Source: Pantoea alhagi
GTDB lineage: Bacteria; Pseudomonadota; Gammaproteobacteria; Enterobacterales; Enterobacteriaceae
Direction: 5' to 3'
Assembly (NCBI RefSeq): GCF_002101395.1
Contig: NZ_CP019706.1
Coordinates: forward strand, 3,844,001-3,908,000
Length of the DNA stretch: 64,000 nucleotides
Both the position numbers and the translations under genes were made by a program. The notes below the pieces were generated by a model, which worked only from the letters and a program-made list of their open reading frames with translations, ran no database searches and had not been told where the DNA came from. This document shows, one piece after another, positions 34,712 to 44,164 of the stretch; within the stretch, counting starts at the first letter, position 1; each line of letters begins with the position of its first letter.

Positions 34712-35743
34712 ATGTCTCAACACGATCACAGTAAGTTTTCTCGTCGCCAGGTGGTTGGCGGCCTGGTGGGCAGCATGGCGGTTACCGGTATGGCTGTAGC
34801 AGGCAGCGCCAGCGCAGCGGAAAGCGGTAGCGCCGGTGCAGCCTCAAATAACGTTCCGCCGCTAACCGGTAAAAATCCGCTCGACGCTTTTCCCAAACCC
34901 CCTTTTGAACGCCAGCCGCAGGATCCGCCGGGCCTGGCCAGTAAGATGGTGCCGCGCCCCGATCACGGTGAAGAAAGCTACCGTGGCAGCGGACGTCTCA
35001 CCGGCCGCAAAGCGCTGATCACCGGCGGCGATTCCGGTATTGGCCGCGCCGTGGCGATTGCCTACGCGCGTGAAGGTGCCGATGTCGCAATTAACTATCT
35101 GCCGGAAGAAGAGTCGGATGCCAAAGAGGTCATCGATCTGATCCAGGCGGCGGGTCGTAAAGCGGTTGCTATCCCTGGCGATATTACCGATGAGGCTTTT
35201 TGTCAGAAACTGGTTAACGATGCGGCAACGCAGCTTGGCGGACTGGACATCCTGGTTAACAATGCTGGCCGACAGCAGTATGTGGAGTCGATTACCGATT
35301 TGACCACCGAGTCGTTCGACAAAACCTTCAAAACCAACGTCTATGCGATGTTCTGGATCACCAAAGCGGCGATGGCGCATCTGAAGCCGGGTTCAGCCAT
35401 CGTCAATACTTCTTCGGTCCAGGCGGGCAAACCCAGCGCCATTCTGCTGGACTACGCGCAAACCAAAGCAGCGATTATTGCCTTTACCAAAGCACTGGCA
35501 AAACAGGTAGCAGAAAAAGGGATTCGGGTCAATGCCGTTGCGCCGGGTCCTTACTGGACGCCGTTACAATCCAGCGGCGGTCAGCCGATGGAAAAAGTGA
35601 TGAAATTTGGCGAGGAAGCGCCGTTTGGTCGGCCAGGGCAGCCGGTTGAGATCGCCCCGCTCTATGTCACGCTGGCCTCAGCGGAAAGCAGCTTTTCTTC
35701 AGGTCAGGTCTGGTGCTCTGACGGCGGCACCGGCACCTTCTGA
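34712..35743 (+). CDS. Tat-exported short-chain dehydrogenase (YghA-like)
   Basis: 343 residues. The N-terminus carries a twin-arginine signal (SRRQVVGGLVGSMAVTGMAV, cleavage near ASA-AE), then a linker (KNPLDAFPKPPFERQPQDPP) typical of YghA/general-stress SDRs. The SDR domain has cofactor loop TGGDSGIGRA, NNAG, Ser in NTSSV, YAQTK and a C-terminal WCSDGGTGTF. It is probably an NAD(P)-dependent oxidoreductase; substrate unknown. E. coli has ves at this position instead. Confidence 0.88.
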   Translation: MSQHDHSKFSRRQVVGGLVGSMAVTGMAVAGSASAAESGSAGAASNNVPPLTGKNPLDAFPKPPFERQPQDPPGLASKMVPRPDHGEESYRGSGRLTGRKALITGGDSGIGRAVAIAYAREGADVAINYLPEEESDAKEVIDLIQAAGRKAVAIPGDITDEAFCQKLVNDAATQLGGLDILVNNAGRQQYVESITDLTTESFDKTFKTNVYAMFWITKAAMAHLKPGSAIVNTSSVQAGKPSAILLDYAQTKAAIIAFTKALAKQVAEKGIRVNAVAPGPYWTPLQSSGGQPMEKVMKFGEEAPFGRPGQPVEIAPLYVTLASAESSFSSGQVWCSDGGTGTF

Positions 35744-35749
35744 TAAAAA

Positions 35750-35799
35750 AAACCGCCGACGCTGCCCACGGCGCAGGGCCATGGACAACGTCGGCGGTC
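35750..35799. terminator. Terminator between the SDR gene and spy
   Basis: 10-bp outer stem ACCGCCGACG (35751-35760) with CGTCGGCGGT near 35789-35798 and a long, partly structured loop. It is flanked by an A-run on the left, which is a T-run for the minus strand. Convergent genes lie on both sides. Confidence 0.75.
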
Positions 35800-35822
35800 T
35801 CAGAAATTATCCCGCGCGACGA

Positions 35823-36314
35823 TTATTCGTCAGCTGGCGGTGGAGTCATCTTACCGTCACGCATCGGCTTTTCAGTCAGACGTTTCTCAAAATTAGCGTT
35901 GTACTGCTTTTTCTGTTCCGGCGTCAGTACGTTATAGAGTTTGTTCTGCGTTTCCATCATCGCCAGAGCGTTTTCTTTCGCATTGGCGGTCATTTTCTCA
36001 GCCTGCGCTTCCGCTTTGCTGCGGTCGAAACTATCGGCGGCGATAATCGCGTGATTAGCGCGGCGCTCTTCCAGTGACGGACGTTTCATATCTTTGCGGG
36101 CATCTTTCATGATGTCACGCATCTGCTGTTTCTGCGCATCCGTCAGGTTCAGGTTTTTGAACATCCCCATCGGGCCATGTCCCATCGGACCTTTATGATG
36201 CATCGCCTGCTCGCTGCCTGCTGGCGGCGGGGTGATGTTATCTGCTGCGTGAGCAACGCTCGCCGCACCGAAAGCCAGAGCCGATGCTACCAAAATAGAG
36301 GTGAGTTTACGCAT
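35823..36314 (-). CDS. spy: Periplasmic chaperone Spy
   Basis: 163 residues with a signal peptide (cut near AHA-AD). LTxxQ repeats are present (LNLTDAQKQQMRDIMKDARK and LTPEQKKQYNANFEKRL), the hallmark of the Spy/CpxP family. Spy forms a cradle-shaped dimer that binds unfolded proteins in the periplasm and is induced by CpxR and BaeR. I could not see a clear CpxR double GTAAA site in the upstream region. Order spy-ast is as in E. coli. Confidence 0.93.
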   Translation of the reverse strand: MRKLTSILVASALAFGAASVAHAADNITPPPAGSEQAMHHKGPMGHGPMGMFKNLNLTDAQKQQMRDIMKDARKDMKRPSLEERRANHAIIAADSFDRSKAEAQAEKMTANAKENALAMMETQNKLYNVLTPEQKKQYNANFEKRLTEKPMRDGKMTPPPADE

Positions 36315-36793
36315 TGTATTGTCCTTACTTATCAGTTTTATGACGACAGCTGATGTCGCTGCTACGGAAATGAGTCTACGACACCAAACGTCAAGTACTC
36401 AGAGTCTGAGTAAAGCCCTGAAAGCATAGAAGATAAATATGCAGCAATCCTGGAGAGAATAAGAAGATTAGGGTGAAGAATTGCAAAAGAATATGACACT
36501 ATGCGGAAAAAAGAGGAAATCGTGGAGAAGTGTAACCCTGAGCACAGAATAGAGGAAAGAAAAAGTTAACGCCTGCGAGAGGAATTCTTCTCCTGCGCTG
36601 TTTTTGTGAGCTGCCGCGCGAGCGCTTATTCATTTGCCAAAAGATATGCCGTTTCCCCACCTTAACTTTATGCGCCTGTACAGTGCCCCCGCCCCGCCTG
36701 TTTTTTATACTATTGTCGGTTAATTCCAGTTAATGCTGAAAAATACTTCAAAAAGCCTCTCTCTCTTATTTCCCTACTTTTAAGGTGTATGGC
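36315..36793. other. Non-coding region between spy and the enolase-family gene
   Basis: About 480 bases with no supported gene. The spy side has an imperfect inverted repeat (CAGAGTCTG at 36398-36406). The middle (36450-36560) is purine-rich (many AGAGGAA/AGAAGA tracts), unlike either neighbour. The right end carries the ribosome site AAGG at 36782-36785. Promoters for both divergent genes must lie here. No start-to-stop frame with a ribosome site was convincing. Confidence 0.55.
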
Positions 36794-37948
36794 ATGAAAA
36801 TAACAAGCATTGAGGTAATACGCCTCAGCCTCCCTTTTGACAGCGATCGCCCAACGGCGACAGAGCAGGAAACCGCATGGAACGCCGCCTCGCCGGCTCT
36901 TAAACAGATGGAAACGCTGCTGGTGCGCATAGAAACCAGCAGCGGCATCCATGGCTGGGGCGAGGCTTTTGGCCATCTTGCCAACCCGGTGACGCTTCAG
37001 GCTCTACAGCAGCTGGTGATCCCCTGCTTTTTAGGCAAACCGGTTCCACAGAGCCGCGCCGCGCTGGAGGCGCTAATGGCAGAGGCGGAAAAAGCGCTGC
37101 ATGGCTTTGGTCGTGGCGGGCCGGTGCGCTTTGGCCTGTCAGCCATCGATATCGCGCTATGGGATCTGCTGGGACAGCAGCTTGCTCAACCGCTGTGGCA
37201 GCTGCTGGGGGCCCGCCGTCAGCAAATTGGTCTCTATGCCAGCCTGGTCAGCTATAACAACCAGCCGGAAGAGGTTGCCCGTCAGGTCATGCGCGCCTGG
37301 CAGGCGGGATTCCGTACCCTGAAGCTGCATGAAACTGAGTATGCGGCGATTGCAGCAGCCCGCGCAGCCCTGCCGCCAGAGGCGACGCTGATGGTGGATG
37401 TGAACTGCCCCTGGACGGTGGAAGAAGCCAGCCTGCGTGCGGCTCAACTAACGGAGCTGAAGCTGGGCTGGCTGGAAGAGCCGGTCTGGCCACCGGAGGA
37501 TGCGCATGGTCTGGCAGCGGTGCGCAGTGCGGGAACGCCGATCGCCGCAGGAGAGAATGCCTGCGGCGAGTGGGGGTTCACCGAGCTGTTTGACAACGCC
37601 GCCATCGATGTGGCTCAGCCCAGCGTGGCGAAAGTAGGCGGCATTAGCGCGCTGCTGCGCGTAATTAAACGGGCGAACACGCATCAGGTAAAGGTCGTTC
37701 CCCACTGCTTTTATTACGGCGCCGGGCTGCTGGCGACGGCGCATATTGTGGCAGCGCTACCCGACGAGGTTCAGCTGGAAGTGCCGTTTATCCGTTTCGC
37801 CTCCCCACTCTATCCCCAGCTCGCATTTTCGCCGACCTTGATGCTCCCGGACGCGCCGGGGCTGGGCTTTACGCCTGATGAACAGGTAATGAAACAGCAT
37901 ACTGTCAGCCATTTGCAAATCGATATGGAGGGAACCCGTCATGTTTAA
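36794..37948 (+). CDS. Mandelate racemase/muconate lactonizing enzyme family protein
   Basis: 384 residues from ATG 36794, eight bases after AAGG. Enolase superfamily: N-terminal capping domain, then a TIM barrel with metal ligands in MVDVNCPW (Asp), WLEEPVWP (Glu) and AAGENACGEWGF (Glu). The second-strand motif is LKLHE (K-x-H) rather than the K-x-K of mandelate racemase, and strand seven gives VVPHCFYYG (His). This points to a sugar-acid dehydratase or related enzyme of unassigned substrate. It overlaps the MFS gene by 8 bases, so a catabolic pair is likely. Confidence 0.85.
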   Translation: MKITSIEVIRLSLPFDSDRPTATEQETAWNAASPALKQMETLLVRIETSSGIHGWGEAFGHLANPVTLQALQQLVIPCFLGKPVPQSRAALEALMAEAEKALHGFGRGGPVRFGLSAIDIALWDLLGQQLAQPLWQLLGARRQQIGLYASLVSYNNQPEEVARQVMRAWQAGFRTLKLHETEYAAIAAARAALPPEATLMVDVNCPWTVEEASLRAAQLTELKLGWLEEPVWPPEDAHGLAAVRSAGTPIAAGENACGEWGFTELFDNAAIDVAQPSVAKVGGISALLRVIKRANTHQVKVVPHCFYYGAGLLATAHIVAALPDEVQLEVPFIRFASPLYPQLAFSPTLMLPDAPGLGFTPDEQVMKQHTVSHLQIDMEGTRHV

Positions 37949-39218
37949 AAATTACCGCAGCGTTGTAGCTCTGCTTCTGTTTTTTGCCGGAATGTTGAAC
38001 TATCTCGATCGGGCAGCCTTATCGGTTATGGCTCCGCTGGTAAAAAAAGATCTGCATATTGACGATGCGCAGATGGGCATTCTGTTTAGCTGCTTTTTTA
38101 TCGGCTACTGTCTGTTCTGTTTTTTAGGCGGCTGGGCAGCAGATCGCTTTGGACCGCGTCGGGTATTTGGCTGGGCGGCAGCAGTCTGGTCACTGTTTTG
38201 CGGCGCTACCGCGCTGGCGGGCAACTTCACCCATCTGCTGATTATGCGTGTGCTGTTCGGGATTGGCGAAGGTCCAATGGGCACCACCACCAATAAATCG
38301 ATCTCCAACTGGTTTCCACGTAAGGAAACTGGCCGCGCGGTGGGTTTTACCAATGCCGGGCAGCCTTTGGGCGCTGCGGTGGCGGCTCCGATAGTGGGTC
38401 TGGTGGGGTTGCATTTCGGCTGGCGCCTCTCCTTTGTGGCGATTGCGCTACTGGGTTTTGTCTGGCTGGGCTTCTGGCTGTGGCTGTTCCGGGATAAGCC
38501 GGAAGATCATCCGCGCGTTAGCGACGCTGAACGTCATCTGATTAAAGCGCACCGCCCCGCTACCCGCATCGCTGAAGCAGGAACCCGTCCGGCAGGCATC
38601 TGGCGCTACGTGTTCTCGCTACCGGTATTGGGCGTGGCCGCCGCTTTTTTCTGCTTTAACTATATCCAGTTCTTTTTCCTCTCCTGGCTGCCGAGCTATC
38701 TGACCGATTACCAGCATCTGGATATTAAAAGCATGAGTCTGATCGGCATTCTGCCGTGGCTGGGCGCAACGGCGGGCTTTATTGGCGGAGGGTTGATTTC
38801 AGATGCTATCTATCGGCGCACCGGGAATTTTCTGTTGTCACGCAAGCTGGTGATTTTTGCCGGGCTGGCGGTTGCGGGAGTCAGCGTGATGTTTACCGCC
38901 TGGACTGACAACATCATCTTCGCCGTTGCGTTGATCACGCTCGCCAGCGTGTTTGCCTATATGACGCCGCAGGCGTGCTGGTCACTGTTGCAGGATATTG
39001 TTCCGGCGGAACGCATCGGCACGGCGGGTGGCTTTGTTCATTTGCTGGCAAACCTGGCGGGGATCCTCTCTCCGGCGATCACCGGCTTTCTGATCCAGTT
39101 CGGCGGGGGCTACTCTTCCGCCTTCCTGCTGGCCAGCGCGCTGGCGCTAACCGGAATTGCGATGCTGGCGCTGTTTGTACGTCAACAGAGCGTAATAAGG
39201 CTACGCGCACTGGCGTAG
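37941..39218 (+). CDS. MFS transporter, anion:cation symporter (sugar acid) family
   Basis: 425 residues, about 12 helices, ACS-type MFS signature: FFAGMLNYLDRAALSVMAPL in helix 1, GGWAADRFGPRRVFG in loop 2-3 and GIGEGPMGTTTNKSISNWFP in helix 4. The family includes galactonate, glucarate and phthalate transporters. Its overlap with the enolase-family gene suggests import of that enzyme's acid sugar substrate. No regulator gene is linked. Confidence 0.88.
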   Translation: MFKNYRSVVALLLFFAGMLNYLDRAALSVMAPLVKKDLHIDDAQMGILFSCFFIGYCLFCFLGGWAADRFGPRRVFGWAAAVWSLFCGATALAGNFTHLLIMRVLFGIGEGPMGTTTNKSISNWFPRKETGRAVGFTNAGQPLGAAVAAPIVGLVGLHFGWRLSFVAIALLGFVWLGFWLWLFRDKPEDHPRVSDAERHLIKAHRPATRIAEAGTRPAGIWRYVFSLPVLGVAAAFFCFNYIQFFFLSWLPSYLTDYQHLDIKSMSLIGILPWLGATAGFIGGGLISDAIYRRTGNFLLSRKLVIFAGLAVAGVSVMFTAWTDNIIFAVALITLASVFAYMTPQACWSLLQDIVPAERIGTAGGFVHLLANLAGILSPAITGFLIQFGGGYSSAFLLASALALTGIAMLALFVRQQSVIRLRALA

Positions 39219-39229
39219 CGCGGTATGTA

Positions 39230-39250
39230 CGGCCCGGTCATTCTGGGCCG
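39230..39250. terminator. Terminator between the MFS gene and astE
   Basis: 8-bp stem CGGCCCGG/CTGGGCCG (one G-T pair) with a TCATT loop, followed by CTTTGG on the plus strand. Convergent genes. Confidence 0.7.
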
Positions 39251-39256
39251 CTTTGG

Positions 39257-40270
39257 CTATCTATGCGCCGCCGCGTCACCGCTCAGCGCCGCGTTATGAG
39301 CATTATCTTCCACCAGCATTAAACCGGCACGCAGGCCAGCGGCGACATTGGGATTGGGAAACAGAACATACTCTTGCGCCTGCTGCACGAAATAACGCGT
39401 TTTGCCATCTTCCGCCAGCAGCGTGCCCTGCGGAAAAGCGGTGAAGTTCAGCGTCTGCGGGTTCATGTGCAGCTGAAAATGTTCGCTGTTACGTGTTATC
39501 TGCTGCGTTACCCGATAACGGCGCGGTGTCACAGTGGCTTCCGGCAGCGGTACGCCAGCGATCAATGACGTTAGCGCCTGCTGCGCTGCCTGAAACTGCG
39601 CCAGATCGTTATGACCGAACGGCAATGCCTTGCCCAGCTCCAGCGTACAGCTGGCAGCCTGAAAGTGCTCGCTGCTGTAATGGCTGAAGGTGCCGCCTGG
39701 CGCGCGATGAAACACCAGCGCCTCCATGCCCGCCGCCGCCAGCCAGTGCAAAAATGCCTCAGGCCAGGGCTGCGTACTGAACGGCAACACGCCGAAGCGC
39801 GTATGATAAGAGTCGCGAATCGCGGTATGCAGATCGAGATGCCAGCGCGTCTCCTGATGCGCTCCGGCCTGCCAGAATGTCTCCAGCGCCTGCTCCAGGC
39901 ATAAAGCACGCTGCGCTTCAGGACAATTTTCAAACTGCTGCCAGCGTCCGCCGAACAGCCGGTTTAAATCGCAGCGCAGATAGCGTTCTCCGGCGCGCAA
40001 CGCAGGCGGGTTGCCGAGCAAGACCAGCAGCCGCACCGTCAGCGGTAATTCTCCCTGTAACAGCCGGGTCACTATTGCATTCAGGATCTCTACCGGCGCG
40101 GTCTCATTGCCATGAATACCGGCTGAAATAACCACAGCCTGTTGAGCCTGTACCAGCGGGGTCAGCTCAAGGATCCCCTCATCCAGCCATCGCCAGTGCA
40201 GATTTGGCAATGTCCCACTGGTTATTGTCGGCGGGTTGCCGGAAAGCGTTTGCTGTAACAAATCCTGCAT
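39257..40270 (-). CDS. astE: Succinylglutamate desuccinylase
   Basis: 337 residues, M14 zinc carboxypeptidase-like fold with HGNETAP (His, Glu zinc ligands), WHLDLHTAIRDS (second His) and a later Glu in CTLELGKALPFG. It hydrolyses N-succinylglutamate to succinate and glutamate, the last step of the arginine succinyltransferase pathway. Slightly longer than E. coli AstE (322). Last gene of the operon, separated from astB by 56 bases holding a hairpin. Confidence 0.95.
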   Translation of the reverse strand: MQDLLQQTLSGNPPTITSGTLPNLHWRWLDEGILELTPLVQAQQAVVISAGIHGNETAPVEILNAIVTRLLQGELPLTVRLLVLLGNPPALRAGERYLRCDLNRLFGGRWQQFENCPEAQRALCLEQALETFWQAGAHQETRWHLDLHTAIRDSYHTRFGVLPFSTQPWPEAFLHWLAAAGMEALVFHRAPGGTFSHYSSEHFQAASCTLELGKALPFGHNDLAQFQAAQQALTSLIAGVPLPEATVTPRRYRVTQQITRNSEHFQLHMNPQTLNFTAFPQGTLLAEDGKTRYFVQQAQEYVLFPNPNVAAGLRAGLMLVEDNAHNAALSGDAAAHR

Positions 40271-40293
40271 GAAATCTCCTGTGACGCGGAAAA

Positions 40294-40322
40294 CCGACGA
40301 CGCGAAACCATCGCGCCGTCGG
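40294..40322 (-). terminator. Intercistronic hairpin between astB and astE
   Basis: Stem of 11 pairs with one mismatch (CCGACG-A-CGCGA against TCGCG-C-CGTCGG) and a 5-base loop. On the minus strand it is followed by TTTTCC. It could lower astE output by partial termination or protect upstream mRNA. Confidence 0.45.
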
Positions 40323-40326
40323 GCCT

Positions 40327-41658
40327 TTATTCCTGCTGGAATGGATAAACACTTCCTAAGTCTAGCAAACGCGTCAGCTCATCCAGTGCTTCGCGCCCTT
40401 CGTTCAGTAATTGCGGATCGGCCAAATCGGCCTGGGTAAGCCGATCGCGGTAGTGACGATCGACCCACTGGTTAAGCGTGGCGAACAGTTGATCGTTCAT
40501 CATTACCGCCGGGTTAACCGCCTGCTGTTCGGTAGCGTTAAGCGCCACGCGCAAACGCAGACAGGCCGGACCGCCGCCATTGTTCATGCTTTCGCGCAGA
40601 TCGAACACTTTTAGTTCGCGAATCGGTCCGCCGCTCTCCACCAGCTCCGTGAGATATTGCCAGACGCCGCTATGCTGACGTGCCTCCTGCGGCAGTACCA
40701 GCAGCATAGTACCATCGTCCCGGCTCAGTAGCTGACTATTAAACAGATATGTGGCGACCGCGTCTGTCACCGACACGCGATTGTCCGGCACGATAACTGG
40801 CGTAAAGCCGGGCACTCTTTCGCTTAAATCCGTCAGCAGCTTATCCTGATGCAGAAACGCCAGCTGATGGCAAAACAGCACCTGCTGGTTACTGACGGCA
40901 ATAACATCATTATGGAAAACGCCCTGATCGATTACCGCCGGGTTCTGCTGCACAAACAGCGTGCGGGCCGGATCGAGCTGATGCAGCCTGGCCACCGCCT
41001 CGCTGGCCTCCCGGGTCTGGCGCGCTGGATAGCGCGCCGGTACCAGGCCGCCATGACTCTCTTCGCGACCATAGACAAACAGCTGCAAGCCCGGCTCACC
41101 GTAGTCGCCGCCAAAGCGATTATGATTAGCAGCACCCTCATCTCCCAGCAGCGCCACCTGCGGCAGCGCAGAGTGATGAGCGAAGTAGCGCTCGTCGCGG
41201 AAAATCGCGCGCAGCAGCGCGCCGGTGGTCTGCGACTCAATGGCGCGGTGAAATTTATTGTTCAGGTTCGCCACGGTGAAATGCGTTTTGCCGTCAGCGC
41301 TGTCGGCAGAAGGCGAAACCGTGGCGGCATTCGCCACCCACATGGCAGAGGCGGAACTCACCGCCGAGAGCAGCTGCGGCGCCTGCCGTGCTGCTTTAGC
41401 CAACACCTGCGCGTCGCTGCCGCTAAAGCCCAGCCGACGCAGCATCGGCAGATGGGGCCGTTCGTGCGGCGGGATCACGCCCTGCGCGAAACCGGCATCC
41501 GCCAGCGCCTTCATTTTCAGCAATCCCTGCTGCGCCGCCAGCTTAGGATTAGAGACCTGATGCTGATGGCGGGTGGAGGCTTCATTACCAAACGACAGGC
41601 CCGCATAGTGATGGGTCAGTCCCACCAGCCCATCAAAATTCACTTCTCTGGCTTTCAT
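40327..41658 (-). CDS. astB: N-succinylarginine dihydrolase
   Basis: 443 residues, amidinotransferase-like pentein fold, with the N-terminal MKAREVNFDGLVGLTHHYAG, the central His in VISNQQVLFCHQLAF/FHNDVI region and the C-terminal Cys in NNGGGPACLRLRV. It converts N2-succinylarginine to succinylornithine, two ammonia and CO2. The start overlaps the astD stop by ATGA. Confidence 0.96.
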   Translation of the reverse strand: MKAREVNFDGLVGLTHHYAGLSFGNEASTRHQHQVSNPKLAAQQGLLKMKALADAGFAQGVIPPHERPHLPMLRRLGFSGSDAQVLAKAARQAPQLLSAVSSASAMWVANAATVSPSADSADGKTHFTVANLNNKFHRAIESQTTGALLRAIFRDERYFAHHSALPQVALLGDEGAANHNRFGGDYGEPGLQLFVYGREESHGGLVPARYPARQTREASEAVARLHQLDPARTLFVQQNPAVIDQGVFHNDVIAVSNQQVLFCHQLAFLHQDKLLTDLSERVPGFTPVIVPDNRVSVTDAVATYLFNSQLLSRDDGTMLLVLPQEARQHSGVWQYLTELVESGGPIRELKVFDLRESMNNGGGPACLRLRVALNATEQQAVNPAVMMNDQLFATLNQWVDRHYRDRLTQADLADPQLLNEGREALDELTRLLDLGSVYPFQQE

Positions 41659-43124
41659 GAGCGCGTCTCCGGCTGGCTGAAGTCGAGACCCGGCGACAGC
41701 GTCGCAGGCAGGGTAAGATCGGGGGTTTCCAGCGAAGCCAGCGGCCAGGCACAGTAGTCAGCGGCGTACCAGGCGCTGGCGCGATGGTTGCCGGATGCGC
41801 CAATACCGCCAAAGGGCGCGGTGCTGGCGGCACCGGTCAGCGGCTTGTTCCAGTTAACAATGCCCGCGCGCGCCTCAATCAGCAGCTGGTCAAATTTCTC
41901 ACGCTGCGGCGAGATCAGCCCGCACGACAGACCGTAGCGGGTTGCGTTCGCCAGCGCTATCGCCTGCTCAAAGCTGTCGTAGCGCACCACCGCCAGCAGC
42001 GGTCCGAACACCTCTTCATCCGCCACGTTACTGACTCCGGTGAGATCGATAATCCCCGGCGTCAGCAGCGCGCTGTCACGCGCTGGCCAGCGCATTTTCA
42101 GCAACGGCTTACCGCCTGCCGCAATGCGCTTTTGCCACTCCTGATAAATATGTCCGGCGGCCTGTGGCGAAATCACGCTGCCCATAAACGGCTGCGGCTC
42201 ATCGTTCCAGCGCCCGATGCGCAGCTGCTGCGTCACTTCCACCAGACGTTGCAGGAACGCGTCGCCTTCCGCGCCGCGCTTCACCAGCAGCCGACGAGCG
42301 CAGGTACAGCGCTGGCCAGCGGTAATGAAGGCGGACTGCACGGCAATATGCACTGCCGCGTCAATGTCAGCCACATCCTCTACGATCAGGGCGTTATTCC
42401 CGCCCATCTCCAGCGCCAGCATTTTTTCTGGCTGACCGGCAAACTGCCGATGCAGCTGATAGCCAGTGCTGGCGCTACCGGTAAACAGCACGCCGTCAAT
42501 CTGCGGCTGCTGCGCCAGCGCCTGACCAACGCTTCGGGCGCCCTGCACCAGGTTCAGCACGCCCGGCGGCATACCCGCTTCCAGCCACAGTCGCATGGTC
42601 TTTTCTGCGGTCAGCGGCGTCAGCTCGCTGGGCTTAAACACCACGCTGTTGCCTGCCAGCAAGGCAGGAACGATATGCCCATTCGGCAGATGACCGGGAA
42701 AGTTGTAAGGGCCGAAAACTGCCAACACGCCATGCGGACGATGGCGTAGCGCACTCTCCGCCTGCTGATGCGTACCGGTACGCTCATGGTAAGCCTTAAC
42801 GGAGATGGCGACTTTATTGATCATCGCCTGCACTTCGGTCAGCGCCTCCCAGCGCGGCTTGCCGGTTTCACGAGCGATGGTTTCGCTCAGATCGTTTTTG
42901 TGCTGTTCCAGCTGAGCCGCAAAATTTTCCGCAATTGCCTGACGGGCAGCGAACGGCTGGCGCGCCCAGGCGGGAAACGCGGCGCGTGCCGCAGCGCAGG
43001 CGGCGGCCACCTGCTGTTCATCAGCAGCGTTGCCCTGCCACAGCAGCGCGCCATCCACCGGATCGTTTTTACTCAGGCTTTCACCCTGGCCACTCAGCCA
43101 TTCTCCATTGATACAGTGCGTCAT
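41655..43124 (-). CDS. astD: Succinylglutamate-semialdehyde dehydrogenase
   Basis: 489 residues, NAD-dependent aldehyde dehydrogenase: cofactor region GPYNFPGHLPNGHIVPAL, Glu in LEMGGNNALIVED and catalytic Cys in TAGQRCTCARR. It oxidises succinylglutamate semialdehyde to succinylglutamate. Translationally coupled to astA (ATGA overlap) and astB. Confidence 0.96.
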   Translation of the reverse strand: MTHCINGEWLSGQGESLSKNDPVDGALLWQGNAADEQQVAAACAAARAAFPAWARQPFAARQAIAENFAAQLEQHKNDLSETIARETGKPRWEALTEVQAMINKVAISVKAYHERTGTHQQAESALRHRPHGVLAVFGPYNFPGHLPNGHIVPALLAGNSVVFKPSELTPLTAEKTMRLWLEAGMPPGVLNLVQGARSVGQALAQQPQIDGVLFTGSASTGYQLHRQFAGQPEKMLALEMGGNNALIVEDVADIDAAVHIAVQSAFITAGQRCTCARRLLVKRGAEGDAFLQRLVEVTQQLRIGRWNDEPQPFMGSVISPQAAGHIYQEWQKRIAAGGKPLLKMRWPARDSALLTPGIIDLTGVSNVADEEVFGPLLAVVRYDSFEQAIALANATRYGLSCGLISPQREKFDQLLIEARAGIVNWNKPLTGAASTAPFGGIGASGNHRASAWYAADYCAWPLASLETPDLTLPATLSPGLDFSQPETRS

Positions 43125-44164
43125 GCTTTTTTCTCCTCGCTACAAAGTGGCACGGCCCGCAACGTATCGCCGGGCTGACAGCGTAAAATTTCGGCGGCGG
43201 CGGCCGGAACGCGTATCTGACCGCTGTTGGGATCGGCGGGCAACAGCAGAACGCGATAATGATGATAGTTATCGTTGCTGACCAGGCAGAGCGGCAACGT
43301 ATCAGCAACGGACGCCTCCGGATCGATCGCCATGACGGTCACCAAACGGCTCTTGCGAACCGCCCGGATATGTTCAATGTCGCACTCCAGCGTCGGGCCA
43401 CCGTCAAAGATATCCACATAATTTTGATAGCGGAAACCCTCGGCCTCCAGCACTGCGCGGGCCGGCGCAGTGTGTGGATGAACCTGCCCGATTACCGCCT
43501 GCGCCTCTGCCGACAGATAGTGAACATATAAAGGATGCTTGGGCATCAGCTCGGCGATAAAGGCTTTTTGCCCGGTGCCGCTCAAAAAATCGGCCTGGGT
43601 AAAGTCCATAGAGAAAAAGTGGCTGCCAACGCTGTCCCAGAACGGCGAGCGCCCCTGTTCATCGCTGACGCCGCGCATTTCGGCCACCACTTTATCCATA
43701 AAACGTTCGCGGAAGGCGGCGATAAACAAGAAGCGAGATTTTGACAGCAGATAGCCGTTTTTACCGTCGCGACGTTCAGGGTCGAGAAACAGCGTACAGA
43801 GTTCGCTGCTGCCTGTGTGATCGTTGCACAGCGACAGCGTGGCAAGACTGTTATAAACGTCCAGCTCTTTCGAGGCGTGTACCTGGGTGCCGACGCGGAA
43901 GTTATACCAGGGATCCTCCAGCCCTACTGCCACCTCAATGGCGCAAATACCGCAGGCCTGGTGGGTGTCGCTGTCGGCCAGCACAAAAACGTAGCCCTGC
44001 TGGGCGCGCGGCAGCATATCCTGCCAGGTCTGGATCGAGCGCTCAATGCGCGCCGCCAGCGTTTTGCTGTCGGCGGGCAGCGAGGTCAGACCGCCGCCGG
44101 TTTTACCCGCCAGCGCCATCAACTGCGGCAGATCGTCACGCTCTACGGGGCGAATATACATCAT
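43121..44164 (-). CDS. astA: Arginine N-succinyltransferase
   Basis: 347 residues from ATG 44164, whose A is shared with the astC stop (TGATG); the GTG one codon upstream is less likely. AstA family signatures include TGGGLTSLP, YNFRVGTQVHASKELDVYNS, NDHTGSSELCTLFLDP and FMDKVVAEMRGV. It transfers succinyl from succinyl-CoA to arginine, the committed step of the pathway. E. coli AstA is similar in length (344). Confidence 0.96.
   Translation of the reverse strand: MMYIRPVERDDLPQLMALAGKTGGGLTSLPADSKTLAARIERSIQTWQDMLPRAQQGYVFVLADSDTHQACGICAIEVAVGLEDPWYNFRVGTQVHASKELDVYNSLATLSLCNDHTGSSELCTLFLDPERRDGKNGYLLSKSRFLFIAAFRERFMDKVVAEMRGVSDEQGRSPFWDSVGSHFFSMDFTQADFLSGTGQKAFIAELMPKHPLYVHYLSAEAQAVIGQVHPHTAPARAVLEAEGFRYQNYVDIFDGGPTLECDIEHIRAVRKSRLVTVMAIDPEASVADTLPLCLVSNDNYHHYRVLLLPADPNSGQIRVPAAAAEILRCQPGDTLRAVPLCSEEKKA

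Noticed and set aside
40849..42749. Two long plus-strand frames (302 and 321 codons) within astB and astD
   Set aside because: Antisense shadows of well-supported ast genes; low-complexity Arg/Gln/His-rich translations.
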